From CAWHHZ01 sp963829355 (GTDB lineage Bacteria; Acidobacteriota; Thermoanaerobaculia; Gp7-AA8; JAHWKK01): 64,000 nt of DNA. The notes beneath the pieces were generated by a model that was not told the origin of the DNA, did no database searches, and was given only the letters and a program-made list of their open reading frames with translations. Within the stretch, counting starts at the first letter, position 1. Each line of letters starts with the position of its first letter. Below, in pieces: positions 1 to 7,508 of the stretch. The stretch is taken from the NCBI GenBank assembly GCA_963829355.1, contig CAWHHZ010000001.1, forward strand, positions 1 through 64,000, given 5' to 3'. A program made the position numbers and the translations under genes.

Positions 1-234
1 CTCAACGAGTTGGGCGAGACGCTGGAGGTGGGAGACCGTCGTCTGGGGCCCGGAGAGCAGCTCGATCGTCGAACCCACAAAGTTGTAAACGCCATCCGGA
101 ATGTGCCCTTGTCCACCGCACTTCGGGCAGGGGCCAACACTGACTCCGGAGAACGTGGCGTGTTGCACATTGTCGACTTCAATCGGAGACGGAAAGATGC
201 TGGAGCACTGGTCGCAGACAGCAGGAACTCTCAT
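1..234 (-). CDS. Zinc-ribbon hypothetical protein, partial (cassette 22)
   Basis: The last cassette in view starts with ATG at 234, eight bases after the cassette junction GTTAGGGC, and runs open off the left edge (78 codons visible). It begins MRVPAVCDQCSSIF and continues with a second pair, GPCPKCGGQGHIPDG, so two CxxC knuckles predict a zinc ribbon of the treble-clef or rubredoxin kind, followed by a helix with LQRLAQLVE. Small zinc-ribbon proteins of unknown function are common cargo in integron cassettes. No function is recognised. The antisense reading in this interval is treated as a shadow because the cassette junction and Cys pairs fit only the minus strand. Confidence 0.7.
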   Translation of the reverse strand, partial: MRVPAVCDQCSSIFPSPIEVDNVQHATFSGVSVGPCPKCGGQGHIPDGVYNFVGSTIELLSGPQTTVSHLQRLAQLVE

Positions 235-236
235 AG

Positions 237-334
237 CCCTAACTTTTAGTTGAGCTGCCTCACACCGCTCGAGACAGCTCGTCTCAGCGTAGCAGAAAGT
301 GAGGTGTGAGGTCTGCTCGAACGGCGAGTTGGAC
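237..334 (-). repeat. attC site 21 (divergent)
   Basis: R' is GTTAGGG(C) at 236-243 and R'' is GTCCAAC at 328-334 (minus reading). Arms cctcacacc (258-266) and ggtgtgagg (303-311) pair, and gttgagc pairs with gctcGaac leaving one extra base. Sequence is unlike the other 20 attC sites but keeps the two unpaired bases six apart. It closes the cassette carrying the IS91-like transposase. Confidence 0.75.
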
Positions 335-574
335 GAAGGGTGACGGGTGCCTATGGGTTTTCAATCCATGAAGGCGCCACGTGCTGAGGCCGGTTCGGCG
401 CAGATCGCGCGTGAAAGGAAAGGACCGACGCGCCGAAAAGCAGGATATTCGGTGGACCGGCTGAAGGAATGGACAGGAAAGAACGACCAGCACGGATCGC
501 TCCTCGGACCTCTCCTCGGCGAGCGCCGGGGCATTCGACGAGGGTGAGCGAGTTCGACGAGACCGTGGGGATCG

Positions 575-1699
575 TCATGAGGTATCAGCCGTCTCCGGAA
601 CAATGAAGTCGAGCCCGAGGAGAGCGAGAAAGTTCATCGTGCCGTCCGAGCACTCGGGGCATTGGCGGAACGTCGTCGGGCGCTCGGGTGGAAGCGGGAT
701 CTCGAGGCCGATCAGATCACGGGCGCGAGCGATGTTCTCGGCCCGGGAGCGATTGGCGAGGAAACCGTAATAGCGGATCCGGACGAACCGCGGCGGGACG
801 ACGTGCATGAGGAATCGCCGGATGAACTCGCTGGTCTCGAGCGAGGTCGTCTTCTGCTCACTGCTGTTGCGGTAGTCCTTGTACGAGAAAGTGACCCTGT
901 CACCATCGCAGTCGAGGATGCGCCGGTTCGAAATGGCGATCCGATGCGTGTACGCGGCGAGATAGCCGAGGACCTGCTCAGGCCCGCCGAAGGGCTGTTT
1001 CGAATAGACCACCCAGTCGGTGTGCGAAGCGCGCGCGAGCAGAAGCTCGAAAGCCGTTCTGTCGTGAGCGATCGCCTCGGGCAGGGCGAGCGAGCCCTCG
1101 TCGAAGGCATCCAGCAGCATCCTGGTCAGGACAGTGCGGAAGCGCCGCGAAAGAACCTTCACCGGAAGAAAGAAGGTCTTGCTCGACGAGATCCATCGCT
1201 CTCCATCGAGAGAGAAACCCCCGCCCGGAACGACACAGTGGATGTGCGGATGGAGCGTGAGCAACTGTCCCCATGTGTGGAGCACCGCGAGAAAGCCGAG
1301 CCGCGCACCCATCCGGCTCGCGCCGATCTCGAGCAGCGTCTGCGCGACCGCGCGGAACAGCAGATCATAGAAGACCGCCGGTGCATGCAGCGCGAGAGGG
1401 TTCAGCTTGTCCGGCACGGTGAAGACGACGTGGAAGTATGGAACATTGAGCAGTTCCTTTCGCCGATCCTCGAGCCACTTCGCTCGCGCTTCAGACTGGC
1501 AACGCGGGCAATGCCGGTTGCGGCACGAGTGAAATACGACCGCTTCGTGTCCGCACTTGCTGCAACGATCTCGATGTCCGCCGAGCTCCGGAGTCCGGCA
1601 GCGAGAGATCGCCCGCATCACCTTCCGCTGCTGACTCGTGGTCGGCCGCGACGCCTGGTACGCGTCCCCCGCCGTCCGCATGATCGTTCCGAGGTCCAC
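575..1699 (-). CDS. IS91-family (HUH, Y2) transposase inside an integron cassette
   Basis: 374 aa from a GTG at 1699; the second Met codon (ATG, 1681) is an alternative. Order of features: N-terminal zinc finger CSKCGHEAVVFHSCRNRHCPRCQ-like region (about residues 46-68), the HUH metal motif HPHIHCVVPGGG (about 150-161), and YLAAYTHR with two tyrosines three residues apart (about 252-259), the Y2 nucleophile pair of IS91 transposases, which move by rolling-circle transposition. Length is close to the family norm. It sits in cassette 21, with 240 bp downstream (335-574) and 112 bp upstream (1700-1811) in which I see no other gene. IS91 elements lack terminal inverted repeats, so I cannot define the ends. 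The long plus-strand frame over it is antisense. Confidence 0.9.
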   Translation of the reverse strand: MDLGTIMRTAGDAYQASRPTTSQQRKVMRAISRCRTPELGGHRDRCSKCGHEAVVFHSCRNRHCPRCQSEARAKWLEDRRKELLNVPYFHVVFTVPDKLNPLALHAPAVFYDLLFRAVAQTLLEIGASRMGARLGFLAVLHTWGQLLTLHPHIHCVVPGGGFSLDGERWISSSKTFFLPVKVLSRRFRTVLTRMLLDAFDEGSLALPEAIAHDRTAFELLLARASHTDWVVYSKQPFGGPEQVLGYLAAYTHRIAISNRRILDCDGDRVTFSYKDYRNSSEQKTTSLETSEFIRRFLMHVVPPRFVRIRYYGFLANRSRAENIARARDLIGLEIPLPPERPTTFRQCPECSDGTMNFLALLGLDFIVPETADTS

Positions 1700-1811
1700 A
1701 CCCGAGGCTACCTCGGTAAGCCGATATCTCCGAGGACTTTATGCTGCGATCGAACGATCAGGAGAGATCCGGGCGGGGGCAACCAACCGCGAAACAAGAT
1801 CGCGCAGCTTC

Positions 1812-1916
1812 GTCCAACGGCCCGGCGGTCACCTGCCCGGGCACGCCCGGAGACAGCAGTTCAAGATTGAGTAGCGGTAGCGCGTGCCCGGGTCAGGTGA
1901 ACCGCCATTGTTAGGC
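1812..1916 (-). repeat. attC site 20
   Basis: Minus reading: R'' GCCTAAC at 1916-1910 and R' GTTGGAC at 1818-1812. The arm is the cacctgcccgggcacg subfamily, with central loop AGATTGAGTAGCGGTAG. Its R' hexamer TTGGAC belongs to the transposase cassette, whose own R'' (328-334) is GTCCAAC. Confidence 0.92.
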
Positions 1917-2629
1917 TCCGGGTGACGGCACTGCTTCTTGAGATCGTTCCCACAGCTGCATCGCCTCCAATATCGACGCGGCGGCGCGGGTGCCTTTGAC
2001 GTCCGAGGAAAAGGTTTCGGCCACTACCGTTAGACTCGTAATTCCCAAGAAACCTGCGGCAAAGATCGAGAGTTCAATGGATGCCCGGATCATTGCTCAC
2101 GTACTGCCACTCCGCTTTGCCGTCTTCTCTCTCCACGAGATTCATGAGAAAAGCTAAGTAATTTGGATGACCGCCCAGATCTATAGAATTGACGTATCCA
2201 ACTTGGAACTGGTTTCCTATTGCGGGTTGAGCTTCCTGCAGCTCCCTAATGATGGGCCCCATGGCGAAGGCTGTTTTGGCGGCTTTCTTTGAGATCTTCA
2301 TCCTCGTTCCGTGACAGCCATATTCGGAGGTTGTCGGGATGTCGAATGGTCCAGAACGCATAAATGGCGGCTTCCACCGCGCCTCGACCGACCATATACA
2401 CCGCGGTTGATTGGCCTGAGAGTGCCAATTCGGCTGCGGCGAGGAAAGATGAATGGCTCATCGCCACGAATATTGTTTGACCACGGGCGCTGATCGCGGG
2501 GATTGAAAGGATCTCGCCGTAGGCATCGCTGATCTTTTGAAGGGCCTGACCGCAGACAGGATACTCCGACAGCCGCGCTTGAGCGTTCCGGGCTGTCCCA
2601 GCTATGTACTCCGGGAGTGATACTTTCAA
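1911..2629 (-). pseudogene. Hypothetical protein, cassette 20, two frameshifts
   Basis: Three overlapping minus-strand frames form what looks like one protein of about 240 aa: 2629-2246 (MKVSLPEYIAGTARNAQARL... to WLSRNED), 2361-2074 (from about MKISKKAAKTAFAMGP to WQYVSND), and 2093-1911 (MIRASIELSIFAAGF... to SPGA). Frame one passes to two near 2300 and two to three near 2085. The last frame ends in the TAA embedded in the attC R'' box, exactly as ten other cassette genes do, and the first ATG lies 13 bases after the cassette junction, so the broken gene fills the cassette. The first segment has a mostly helical character (SSFLAAAELALSGQSTAVYM). No family recognised. The breaks may be real decay or sequence errors. 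Confidence 0.65.
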
Positions 2630-2636
2630 TAGAGGA

Positions 2637-2738
2637 CCCTAACGGCCGCGGTTCACCTGCACGGGCACGCCCCGCAGACCGCAGCAGCATGAGTAATGGT
2701 AGCGCGTGCCCGTGTCAGGTGGAACCGCTTTGTTAGGC
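2637..2738 (-). repeat. attC site 19
   Basis: R'' GCCTAAC (2738-2732) and R' GTTAGGG (2643-2637), minus reading. Arms are the cacctgcacgggcacg subfamily with central loop TTCATGAGTAATGGTAGCG style; the loop start here reads gcagcatgag. Confidence 0.93.
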
Positions 2739-2763
2739 GGAAGTTTGGCGAACATTTTACGGG

Positions 2764-3243
2764 TCAAGGACAATCTACAAAGAATCGGGCGACGTCGAAG
2801 TTCCCGATCTGGCGAGCAAGGCTGCATGGAGATACACCGTAATTGTTGCTGCGGTTCGGATCTGCACCAGCAGCACGCAGTACGGCGATTACCTCTCCGC
2901 GGCCGCGGGACGTGAACACCGCCCGCGAAAGAGGCGTATTTCCGTAGTTTTCGACCGTGTCGATCAGGGAGCCATGCCGAAGAAGAAGGTCGCAGATTTC
3001 TGCCGCCTGATTCTCTGCAGCAAAGTGAAGAGCCGTCCATCCTCCATGATCTGCGATGTTCGGGTCCGCTCCTTCCTCGAGCAATGTGGCGACTAGATCA
3101 ATATCTGTGGCAATCACCGCAGCGATGAGTGGCGTTCGACCGTCCGGATCGAGGACGTCTCGCTGTACCGGATCCTTGGCCCGTGCCTTGACGGACTCTC
3201 GGTCGCCCCTCCAGAGGTCTTCCACGATTTTGGGATATCTCAC
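2764..3243 (-). CDS. Ankyrin-repeat protein (cassette 19)
   Basis: 159 aa if started at the GTG at 3243, 17 bases inside the cassette junction; the same frame is open further upstream but crosses the neighbouring attC, so that part is not coding. Three or four ankyrin repeats are visible: GRTPLIAAVIATDIDLVATL, GWTALHFAAENQAAEICDLL, GNTPLSRAVFTSRGRGEVIAVL and a partial YGVSPCSLARQIGNFDVARF. Ankyrin stacks bind other proteins; the partner cannot be told from sequence. No signal peptide or membrane segment is seen, so a cytoplasmic location is likely. The N-terminal 30 residues, VRYPKIVEDLWRGDRESV, look like a degenerate first repeat. Confidence 0.85.
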   Translation of the reverse strand: MRYPKIVEDLWRGDRESVKARAKDPVQRDVLDPDGRTPLIAAVIATDIDLVATLLEEGADPNIADHGGWTALHFAAENQAAEICDLLLRHGSLIDTVENYGNTPLSRAVFTSRGRGEVIAVLRAAGADPNRSNNYGVSPCSLARQIGNFDVARFFVDCP

Positions 3244-3254
3244 GATGCCTGGGC

Positions 3255-3356
3255 GCCTAACGGTCGTGGCTGAGCCGCCAGCGCACGCCCGGGCAATGTT
3301 GCACCATTGAGTAGTGGCAGCGCGTGCGCTGGTCGGCTCGAGCCACTTTGTTATAC
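3255..3356 (-). repeat. attC site 18
   Basis: R'' GTATAAC (3356-3350), R' GTTAGGC (3261-3255). Arms gagccgccagcgcacg/cgtgcgctggtcggctc, subfamily D. R'' matches its own cassette's start (GTTATACGCC) base for base over ten positions. Confidence 0.93.
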
Positions 3357-3362
3357 GCCGCC

Positions 3363-3938
3363 TCACGCGTACCAGATAAGAACATGCTGCTGGGCGGCAG
3401 CAGCGTTCTGGTAAAACGATTGGAGTCTCCTGAACAGTGGCATGATGTATTCGGCGAAGGTTTCTTCTCCCTCCTCTTCCCAGTACTCGACAGGTAGGAA
3501 GAGCTTGTCCATGAGCGGGAAGTCCAACTGTTCGCGAAGCTGTGGTTCGTCGACGCCGCTGAGAAGGCGCGCGAACTCCTTCACCTCCGCGGGTTCGAAT
3601 ATGCAGGCAGGACCGTAGCCGGCTTGTAAACGGCTCTCTTTTCGAGAACCCCGACCCTCGATAGCGACTGCAAATGAATCGAGAGGAGCCTCTGGCGGGA
3701 GTTCGTCGAACGGAGCCTCGTCTCCGAGATCCTCGGCGAGATCGTTGGCGATCCGTGCCTGGTCGGATCGCTTGCACGGAGAGAGCAGCCACGAGACCAC
3801 TTCGCTGGCCTTGTCGAGGTCAATCAACTCTGCACCGTCGGGAACAGATCTGTAAAGATCAGCGAGTCCGTCGGCAGATGCCAGCAGTCCATCGAGTTGC
3901 TCGCGATTTAGTCTCGCGTAGTAGGTGATGATGCTCAT
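3363..3938 (-). CDS. DUF1877 (YfbM-like) protein (cassette 18)
   Basis: 191 aa starting at ATG 3938, 16 bases after the cassette junction. The opening MSIITYYARLNREQLDGLLA followed by an acidic stretch, then LIDLDKASEVVSWLLS, and a distal YGPACIFEPAEVKEFARLL match the layout of DUF1877 proteins, which start M-I-x-Y-x-R and have an 'LDKAW..LHFLL'-type block followed by a P-x-[YF]-[FL]-xP-x-EV block. The family's function is unknown; it is soluble and often found in accessory regions and cassettes. Stop codon falls seven bases before R''. I call the family on pattern alone. Confidence 0.8.
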   Translation of the reverse strand: MSIITYYARLNREQLDGLLASADGLADLYRSVPDGAELIDLDKASEVVSWLLSPCKRSDQARIANDLAEDLGDEAPFDELPPEAPLDSFAVAIEGRGSRKESRLQAGYGPACIFEPAEVKEFARLLSGVDEPQLREQLDFPLMDKLFLPVEYWEEEGEETFAEYIMPLFRRLQSFYQNAAAAQQHVLIWYA

Positions 3939-3948
3939 AGCTCTAGGC

Positions 3949-4048
3949 GTATAACGACCCGAGCTCACCTGCCCGGGCACGCTCCAGATTGTAGCAAGGT
4001 TGAGTAGCGGCAGCGCGTGCCCGGGTCAGGTGGAGCGACTGGTTATGC
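3949..4048 (-). repeat. attC site 17
   Basis: R'' GCATAAC (4048-4042) and R' GTTATAC (3955-3949). Subfamily B arms (cacctgcccgggcacg). The upstream gene's TAA stop is inside R''. Confidence 0.93.
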
Positions 4049-4867
4049 GCTCGAGTGGTTCTCTTCAGCGACAGGCACTACATTGATGAAGGGCTCGAGA
4101 CGGTACTTGGTTTTGCACTTGACACATTCGAAGGTCGCTCGCTGCGACACACCCGTTTGCAGTTCGTGCACTGGGAACCAGTTGTCGGTTTTGCAGGTCT
4201 GGCAGCTGATCGCTTGCTCTATCGGAGTCCAGAGAGCTCCGTTAGCTGAATCGTTTGCCACTTTATATAGCGCCTGACAGTTTCGGTTCGGGCATTGGAT
4301 GATTGATTCTGGTTTTTCAGGTTGAAGTCGCTTCACAATGGTTCGCCCACAATAGGTGCAGGGCATATTCGACTTCACCCCAAAACCGCTACTGATGACC
4401 CGGTCACCTCGATATCTTTCGAGCATCGGGACGATCTTCTCCAGTCTCCTTCGAAGCCGCTGGGGGTCGTGGACTTCCTGATCCACCCGGGCGTGAAGAT
4501 ACGAACCCAGAGCATGATACGCCTTGCGAATGAGGTCCTTTCCAATTCCCGACTGCTTGCCTAGCACGTACTTTTGTTCCCCGGGAATCCCTGGTGCTTT
4601 CTCAGGGCCGATACTGAGAATGGTGTCCGACGCAATAGTCGGCTCAAGATCCGAAATCATGTCGATGATGTCTGCCGGTCGCCAAGCTTTCCCCTCCAAG
4701 ACATCATCGGGCAGCTCTTTCTTGAAGGAGGGAATGAATTTGTAGTACAGGTGCTCAATGCTGTAACGAAGTTCTAGCGCAGCATATCGCAGCTCGTCAT
4801 CGTCACCTTTAGCCAGTAGCTTCTTCGCCTTGTCCAAATGGCGCATCGCCTCGTGATGAATGCTCAT
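4043..4867 (-). CDS. Hypothetical protein with helical N-terminus and zinc ribbons (cassette 17)
   Basis: 274 aa from ATG 4867, preceded by GAGGAT six bases upstream; ATG 4885 is an alternative. The open frame upstream of that crosses attC 16 and is not coding. The first 150 residues look helical (HHEAMRHLDKAKKLLAKGDDDELRYAALELRYSIEHLYYKF), resembling HEPN-type or nucleotidyl-substrate-binding helices only loosely. The C-terminal half carries Cys pairs CTYCG, CPNRNC, CQTCK and CVKCK, i.e. two zinc ribbons. The stop TAA is within the attC R'' box. Function not recognised. Confidence 0.8.
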   Translation of the reverse strand: MSIHHEAMRHLDKAKKLLAKGDDDELRYAALELRYSIEHLYYKFIPSFKKELPDDVLEGKAWRPADIIDMISDLEPTIASDTILSIGPEKAPGIPGEQKYVLGKQSGIGKDLIRKAYHALGSYLHARVDQEVHDPQRLRRRLEKIVPMLERYRGDRVISSGFGVKSNMPCTYCGRTIVKRLQPEKPESIIQCPNRNCQALYKVANDSANGALWTPIEQAISCQTCKTDNWFPVHELQTGVSQRATFECVKCKTKYRLEPFINVVPVAEENHSSA

Positions 4868-4904
4868 ACTATCCTCGGACCTCATCAGACGACGGAAGTT
4901 CGGC

Positions 4905-5004
4905 GCATAACGGCTGAGGTTCACCGGCACGGGCACGTCCGATGACCGCAGCTTCATGAGTAATGGTAACGCGTGCCCGTGTCCGGTGGAACCGAGTGTT
5001 AGCC
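4905..5004 (-). repeat. attC site 16
   Basis: R'' GGCTAAC (5004-4998), R' GTTATGC (4911-4905). Subfamily F arms: caccggcacgggcacg paired with cgtgcccgtgtccggtg. Confidence 0.93.
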
Positions 5005-5013
5005 GCCGGGGAG

Positions 5014-5460
5014 TCACTGCCAGTAACTGCTCTTTCGTGGCAAGTTCACGTTGTGATGGGTGTTCGAATGAAAATGAAATGAACCTTCGATCCGGTCGAT
5101 GTAGACGTGGCCCTCGAAGCGGCCTCTGTACGCAGGCTCCTCGATTGTGAATGCGATTGGAAATCGGCCGAGCTCCTCGGGAGGAATTGAGCCGGGCGGA
5201 GGCGGCGGGGGTTCATCGATTCGCGCAACAAAAGGCAAGCCAGGTTCGCCTTCCGCGAATTGCACCGCAACAGCGTAACCGCCGTTCTCGGCCACCACGA
5301 TGAACATTTCGGTACCAACCAGGTCACCTGATTCTTCGACGAAGCGCAGGTCGGAGAAAATGCCGGTGACTTGGAGATGCTCCGAGTGATCGAGGACGAT
5401 CGCTGGCGCGCAACCCACGACCGGGATCAGGAACACAATCAGGATCAGGGCTTTGGGCAT
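5014..5460 (-). CDS. Putative lipoprotein (cassette 16)
   Basis: 148 aa, ATG ten bases after the cassette junction. N-terminus MPKALILIVFLIPVVGCAPA is a type II signal peptide with lipobox VVGC, so the mature protein should begin at Cys17 and be lipid-anchored. The rest is beta-rich with a PPPPPPGSIPPEE linker around residue 85 and a C-terminal half, FTIEEPAYRGRFEGHVYIDRIEGSFHF, that resembles a small beta-barrel or sandwich. No family recognised. The stop TGA is ten bases before R''. Confidence 0.82.
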   Translation of the reverse strand: MPKALILIVFLIPVVGCAPAIVLDHSEHLQVTGIFSDLRFVEESGDLVGTEMFIVVAENGGYAVAVQFAEGEPGLPFVARIDEPPPPPPGSIPPEELGRFPIAFTIEEPAYRGRFEGHVYIDRIEGSFHFHSNTHHNVNLPRKSSYWQ

Positions 5461-5464
5461 GGGC

Positions 5465-5566
5465 GGCTAACGGCCCGGCGGTCACCTGCCCGGGCACGTT
5501 GGAGATAGTATCAAGATTGAGTAGCGGTAGCGCGTGCCCGGGTCAGGTGGACTGCCATGGTTAGCC
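5465..5566 (-). repeat. attC site 15
   Basis: R'' GGCTAAC (5566-5560) and R' GTTAGCC (5471-5465). Subfamily B arms. Upstream gene's TAA is in R''. Confidence 0.93.
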
Positions 5567-6079
5567 GGCGTCCGCGTAAAGTTGAGGCTGGATGCTAACC
5601 AGTGATGATTCGAACCCGACGTCCCATGGAAACAGCCCATTCTTGTCCGGCCACACCAGCTGCAAAATCGGAAAGATGTCCGGAGGAAGTGATCCATAGA
5701 ACCACAGCGCGTAGCCGAGGTGCTCTCTATAGTTCGATATGTCCACGACTTTGAAGACGACATCGTAACCCTCAAGAATGTTCGGATTCCGACGATCCCA
5801 CTCGATCGGCTCCCCAGTCTTTAGCTGGTTCACGGCGTTTGCGATCATCGTATGCCCGACATTTTGGGGCAACCCAATCACGATGATTTCTGGGTGACCG
5901 AATGACAGGTAGAGACCAACGGAGTACACGAAGGGTGGCTGTTCATCTCCCTCAGCAACTCCGACGGCGTGCCATCCGTAGGTCTTGACGTCAGAGATCA
6001 GCTTCTCGTCTGACGAGTCATCGGGGTGTGGCCAGGTAAAGCCGTCAAGCATCATGGGAGAAAGAAGCTCCGTAGCCAC
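5561..6079 (-). CDS. DUF4262 domain protein (cassette 15)
   Basis: 172 aa, ATG ten bases after the cassette junction and stop TAA inside R''. The core VKTYGWHAVGVAEGDEQPPF followed by VYSVGLYLSFGHPEIIVIGL is the DUF4262 signature (a GW-H-V block, then a YSxGL..GHPE motif), with the later helix and the variable C-terminal third typical of the family (about 150-170 aa). DUF4262 proteins are soluble and of unknown function, recurring in accessory DNA. No membrane segment or signal peptide. Confidence 0.88.
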   Translation of the reverse strand: MATELLSPMMLDGFTWPHPDDSSDEKLISDVKTYGWHAVGVAEGDEQPPFVYSVGLYLSFGHPEIIVIGLPQNVGHTMIANAVNQLKTGEPIEWDRRNPNILEGYDVVFKVVDISNYREHLGYALWFYGSLPPDIFPILQLVWPDKNGLFPWDVGFESSLVSIQPQLYADAG

Positions 6080-6083
6080 AGCC

Positions 6084-6185
6084 GGCTAACGGTCGTGGCT
6101 GAGCCGCCAGCGCACGCCCCAGCAATGGTTCAAGATTGAGTAGTGGTCGCGCGTGCGCTGGTCGGCTCGAGCCACTTGGTTATGC
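6084..6185 (-). repeat. attC site 14
   Basis: R'' GCATAAC (6185-6179), R' GTTAGCC (6090-6084). Subfamily D arms (gagccgccagcgcacg). Confidence 0.93.
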
Positions 6186-6521
6186 GCCGGGTTCAACAAT
6201 CCGCACTACGCTCGATTCTGCGAATCGCGAAGCAGCGACGAGTTCCTGAATTCTGGTGATTGCAGCCTGACTATCCCGAACTTGGACGGCAATGTTCATC
6301 GTGCCCATGCCGCTACCGGAGTCCACGACTAAGCCGATACCTGCCGCTTCGATCTGATCTTCGAGGGTACGACCTGCTTCGCGTTCTTCTTCTGTCGCGA
6401 AACCTTCATGACCGAGATCGATATTGATGCGCACCTCGGGCAATGACTCAGATGCAGAGTTCGGTTCGCCGGAGCAACCGGTGAACACGAGAAGCGCGAG
6501 TAACACAGCGATGGTCTTCAT
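6180..6521 (-). CDS. Small putative lipoprotein (cassette 14)
   Basis: Starts at ATG 6521 giving MKTIAVLLALLVFTGCSG, a clear lipobox FTGC; an upstream in-frame ATG at 6530 is formed by the cassette junction itself (TTATGC). Mature part of about 95 residues has an acidic block RINIDLGHEGFATEEEREAGRTLEDQIEAAGIG, then a predicted ferredoxin-like alpha/beta pattern (GTMNIAVQVRDSQAAITRIQELVAAS). The stop TAA lies in R''. Unrecognised; probably lipid-anchored. Confidence 0.8.
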   Translation of the reverse strand: MKTIAVLLALLVFTGCSGEPNSASESLPEVRINIDLGHEGFATEEEREAGRTLEDQIEAAGIGLVVDSGSGMGTMNIAVQVRDSQAAITRIQELVAASRFAESSVVRIVEPGA

Positions 6522-6526
6522 GAGGT

Positions 6527-6625
6527 GCATAACGGTTCAGGCTGAGCGGCTAGCGCACGCCCAGCAATGGTTCAAATTGAGTAGTGGCTCAACGTGCGCT
6601 AGTCCGCTCGAGCCGAATGTTATGC
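6527..6625 (-). repeat. attC site 13
   Basis: R'' GCATAAC (6625-6619), R' GTTATGC (6533-6527). Subfamily C arms gagcggctagcgcacg/cgtgcgctagtccgctc. Confidence 0.92.
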
Positions 6626-6840
6626 GACGGGTCGGAAGACGATGATTCCTTTGATAATCGGTAGAGGACGTATAAATACATAGTGGGCAGAGCAAGAGCA
6701 GGCCCCGCCAGTAGAATGGGATTGTAGACAAGGCCGAGCGCCAGCAACACGACGTGCATACCGATCGAGATCAGGAGGCGTGCCGGTGTCCCTGCGGCCT
6801 TTCGAGCAAAACCATGAGGATCTTCGAAGATATCTTTCAT
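6589..6840 (-). CDS. Small membrane protein reading into its attC (cassette 13)
   Basis: 83 aa from ATG 6840, 20 bases after the junction. An amphipathic start MKDIFEDPHGFARKAAGTPA is followed by one or two hydrophobic spans (LLISIGMHVVLLALGLVYN and PILLAGPALALPTMYLYVLY). The frame misses the R'' TAA (GTTATGC is in another phase here) and continues through the 5' half of the attC, ending with NIRLERTSAR. Those last ten residues are attC-encoded, a kind of tail swap seen when cassettes insert or lose a base near the end. Function unknown. Confidence 0.72.
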   Translation of the reverse strand: MKDIFEDPHGFARKAAGTPARLLISIGMHVVLLALGLVYNPILLAGPALALPTMYLYVLYRLSKESSSSDPSHNIRLERTSAR

Positions 6841-6854
6841 GACGTATGACAGGC

Positions 6855-6954
6855 GTATAACGGTTCAGGCTGAGCGGCTAGCGCACGCCCAGCAATGGTT
6901 CAAAATAGAGTAGCGGCTCAGCGTGCGCTAGTCCGCTCGAGCCGATTGTTATGC
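6855..6954 (-). repeat. attC site 12
   Basis: R'' GCATAAC (6954-6948), R' GTTATAC (6861-6855). Subfamily C arms. Confidence 0.93.
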
Positions 6955-7386
6955 GCTGGTGTGCCGGCTGATAGGTGCCGTGGACATAAACGCCAGCAGG
7001 AGAATCACCGAGCCTACCACCGCACCAGCCAACGCCAGAAACACCGGAAAAGGCAACCCAGTCGCTCCGCCGAGATCGCTGATTCGACCAAATGCGCCGC
7101 CGGCCACTACTGACGATCCGCCGAGACCGATGCCGAAAGGGAATGGCACCTGCCGACGGAACCTAAGCACAGGAGTTAGGGCGACGGCGAATCCTGCCCC
7201 CGAGAACAGGAGCATCACGATGCCCCAGATGAAGAACTGGAACCCCGCCGAGCCAAGAGCTGTAGAGAACTCACCCCCCGAGGTAAAGGTGCTGTACTCG
7301 ACGACGGCCGAGAACGCCCCGTAGCAAAGAAGCGCTGAAGCGAAGCCGAGGATGAGTGATCGATATGAAGGCAGCTGTGATTTCAT
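6949..7386 (-). CDS. Multi-pass membrane protein (cassette 12)
   Basis: 145 aa from ATG 7386, 22 bases after the junction; the longer open frame crosses attC 11. Four hydrophobic spans are visible: SLILGFASALLCYGAFSAV, FFIWGIVMLLFSGAGFAVAL, a weaker glycine-rich GIGLGGSSVVAGGAFG, and FPVFLALAGAVVGSVILLLAF. Stop TAA sits in R''. No family recognised; inner-membrane location is inferred from the hydrophobic spans only. Confidence 0.8.
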   Translation of the reverse strand: MKSQLPSYRSLILGFASALLCYGAFSAVVEYSTFTSGGEFSTALGSAGFQFFIWGIVMLLFSGAGFAVALTPVLRFRRQVPFPFGIGLGGSSVVAGGAFGRISDLGGATGLPFPVFLALAGAVVGSVILLLAFMSTAPISRHTSA

Positions 7387-7402
7387 GACGATCTCCAAAG
7401 GC

Positions 7403-7504
7403 GCATAACGGCCGCGGTTCACCTGCACGGGCACGCCCCGCAGACCGCAGCTTCATGAGTAATGGTAGCGCGTGCCCGTGTCAGGTGGAACCGCTTTGTT
7501 AGCG
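7403..7504 (-). repeat. attC site 11
   Basis: R'' CGCTAAC (7504-7498), R' GTTATGC (7409-7403). Subfamily A arms (cacctgcacgggcacg). Confidence 0.93.
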
Positions 7505-7508
7505 GCCG

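Noticed and set aside
10..249. 79-aa plus-strand frame at the left end
   Set aside because: Antisense to the zinc-ribbon cassette gene that begins directly at a cassette junction.
662..1870. 402-aa plus-strand open frame opposite the IS91 transposase
   Set aside because: It is antisense to a transposase with clear zinc-finger, HUH and Y2 motifs; composition is arginine-rich with no domain, and it spans the attC 20 site.
2764..3792. 342-aa reading of the ankyrin gene starting far upstream
   Set aside because: The N-terminal part crosses attC 18 and the opposite frame of the DUF1877 gene; the ankyrin part starts at GTG 3243 in its own cassette.
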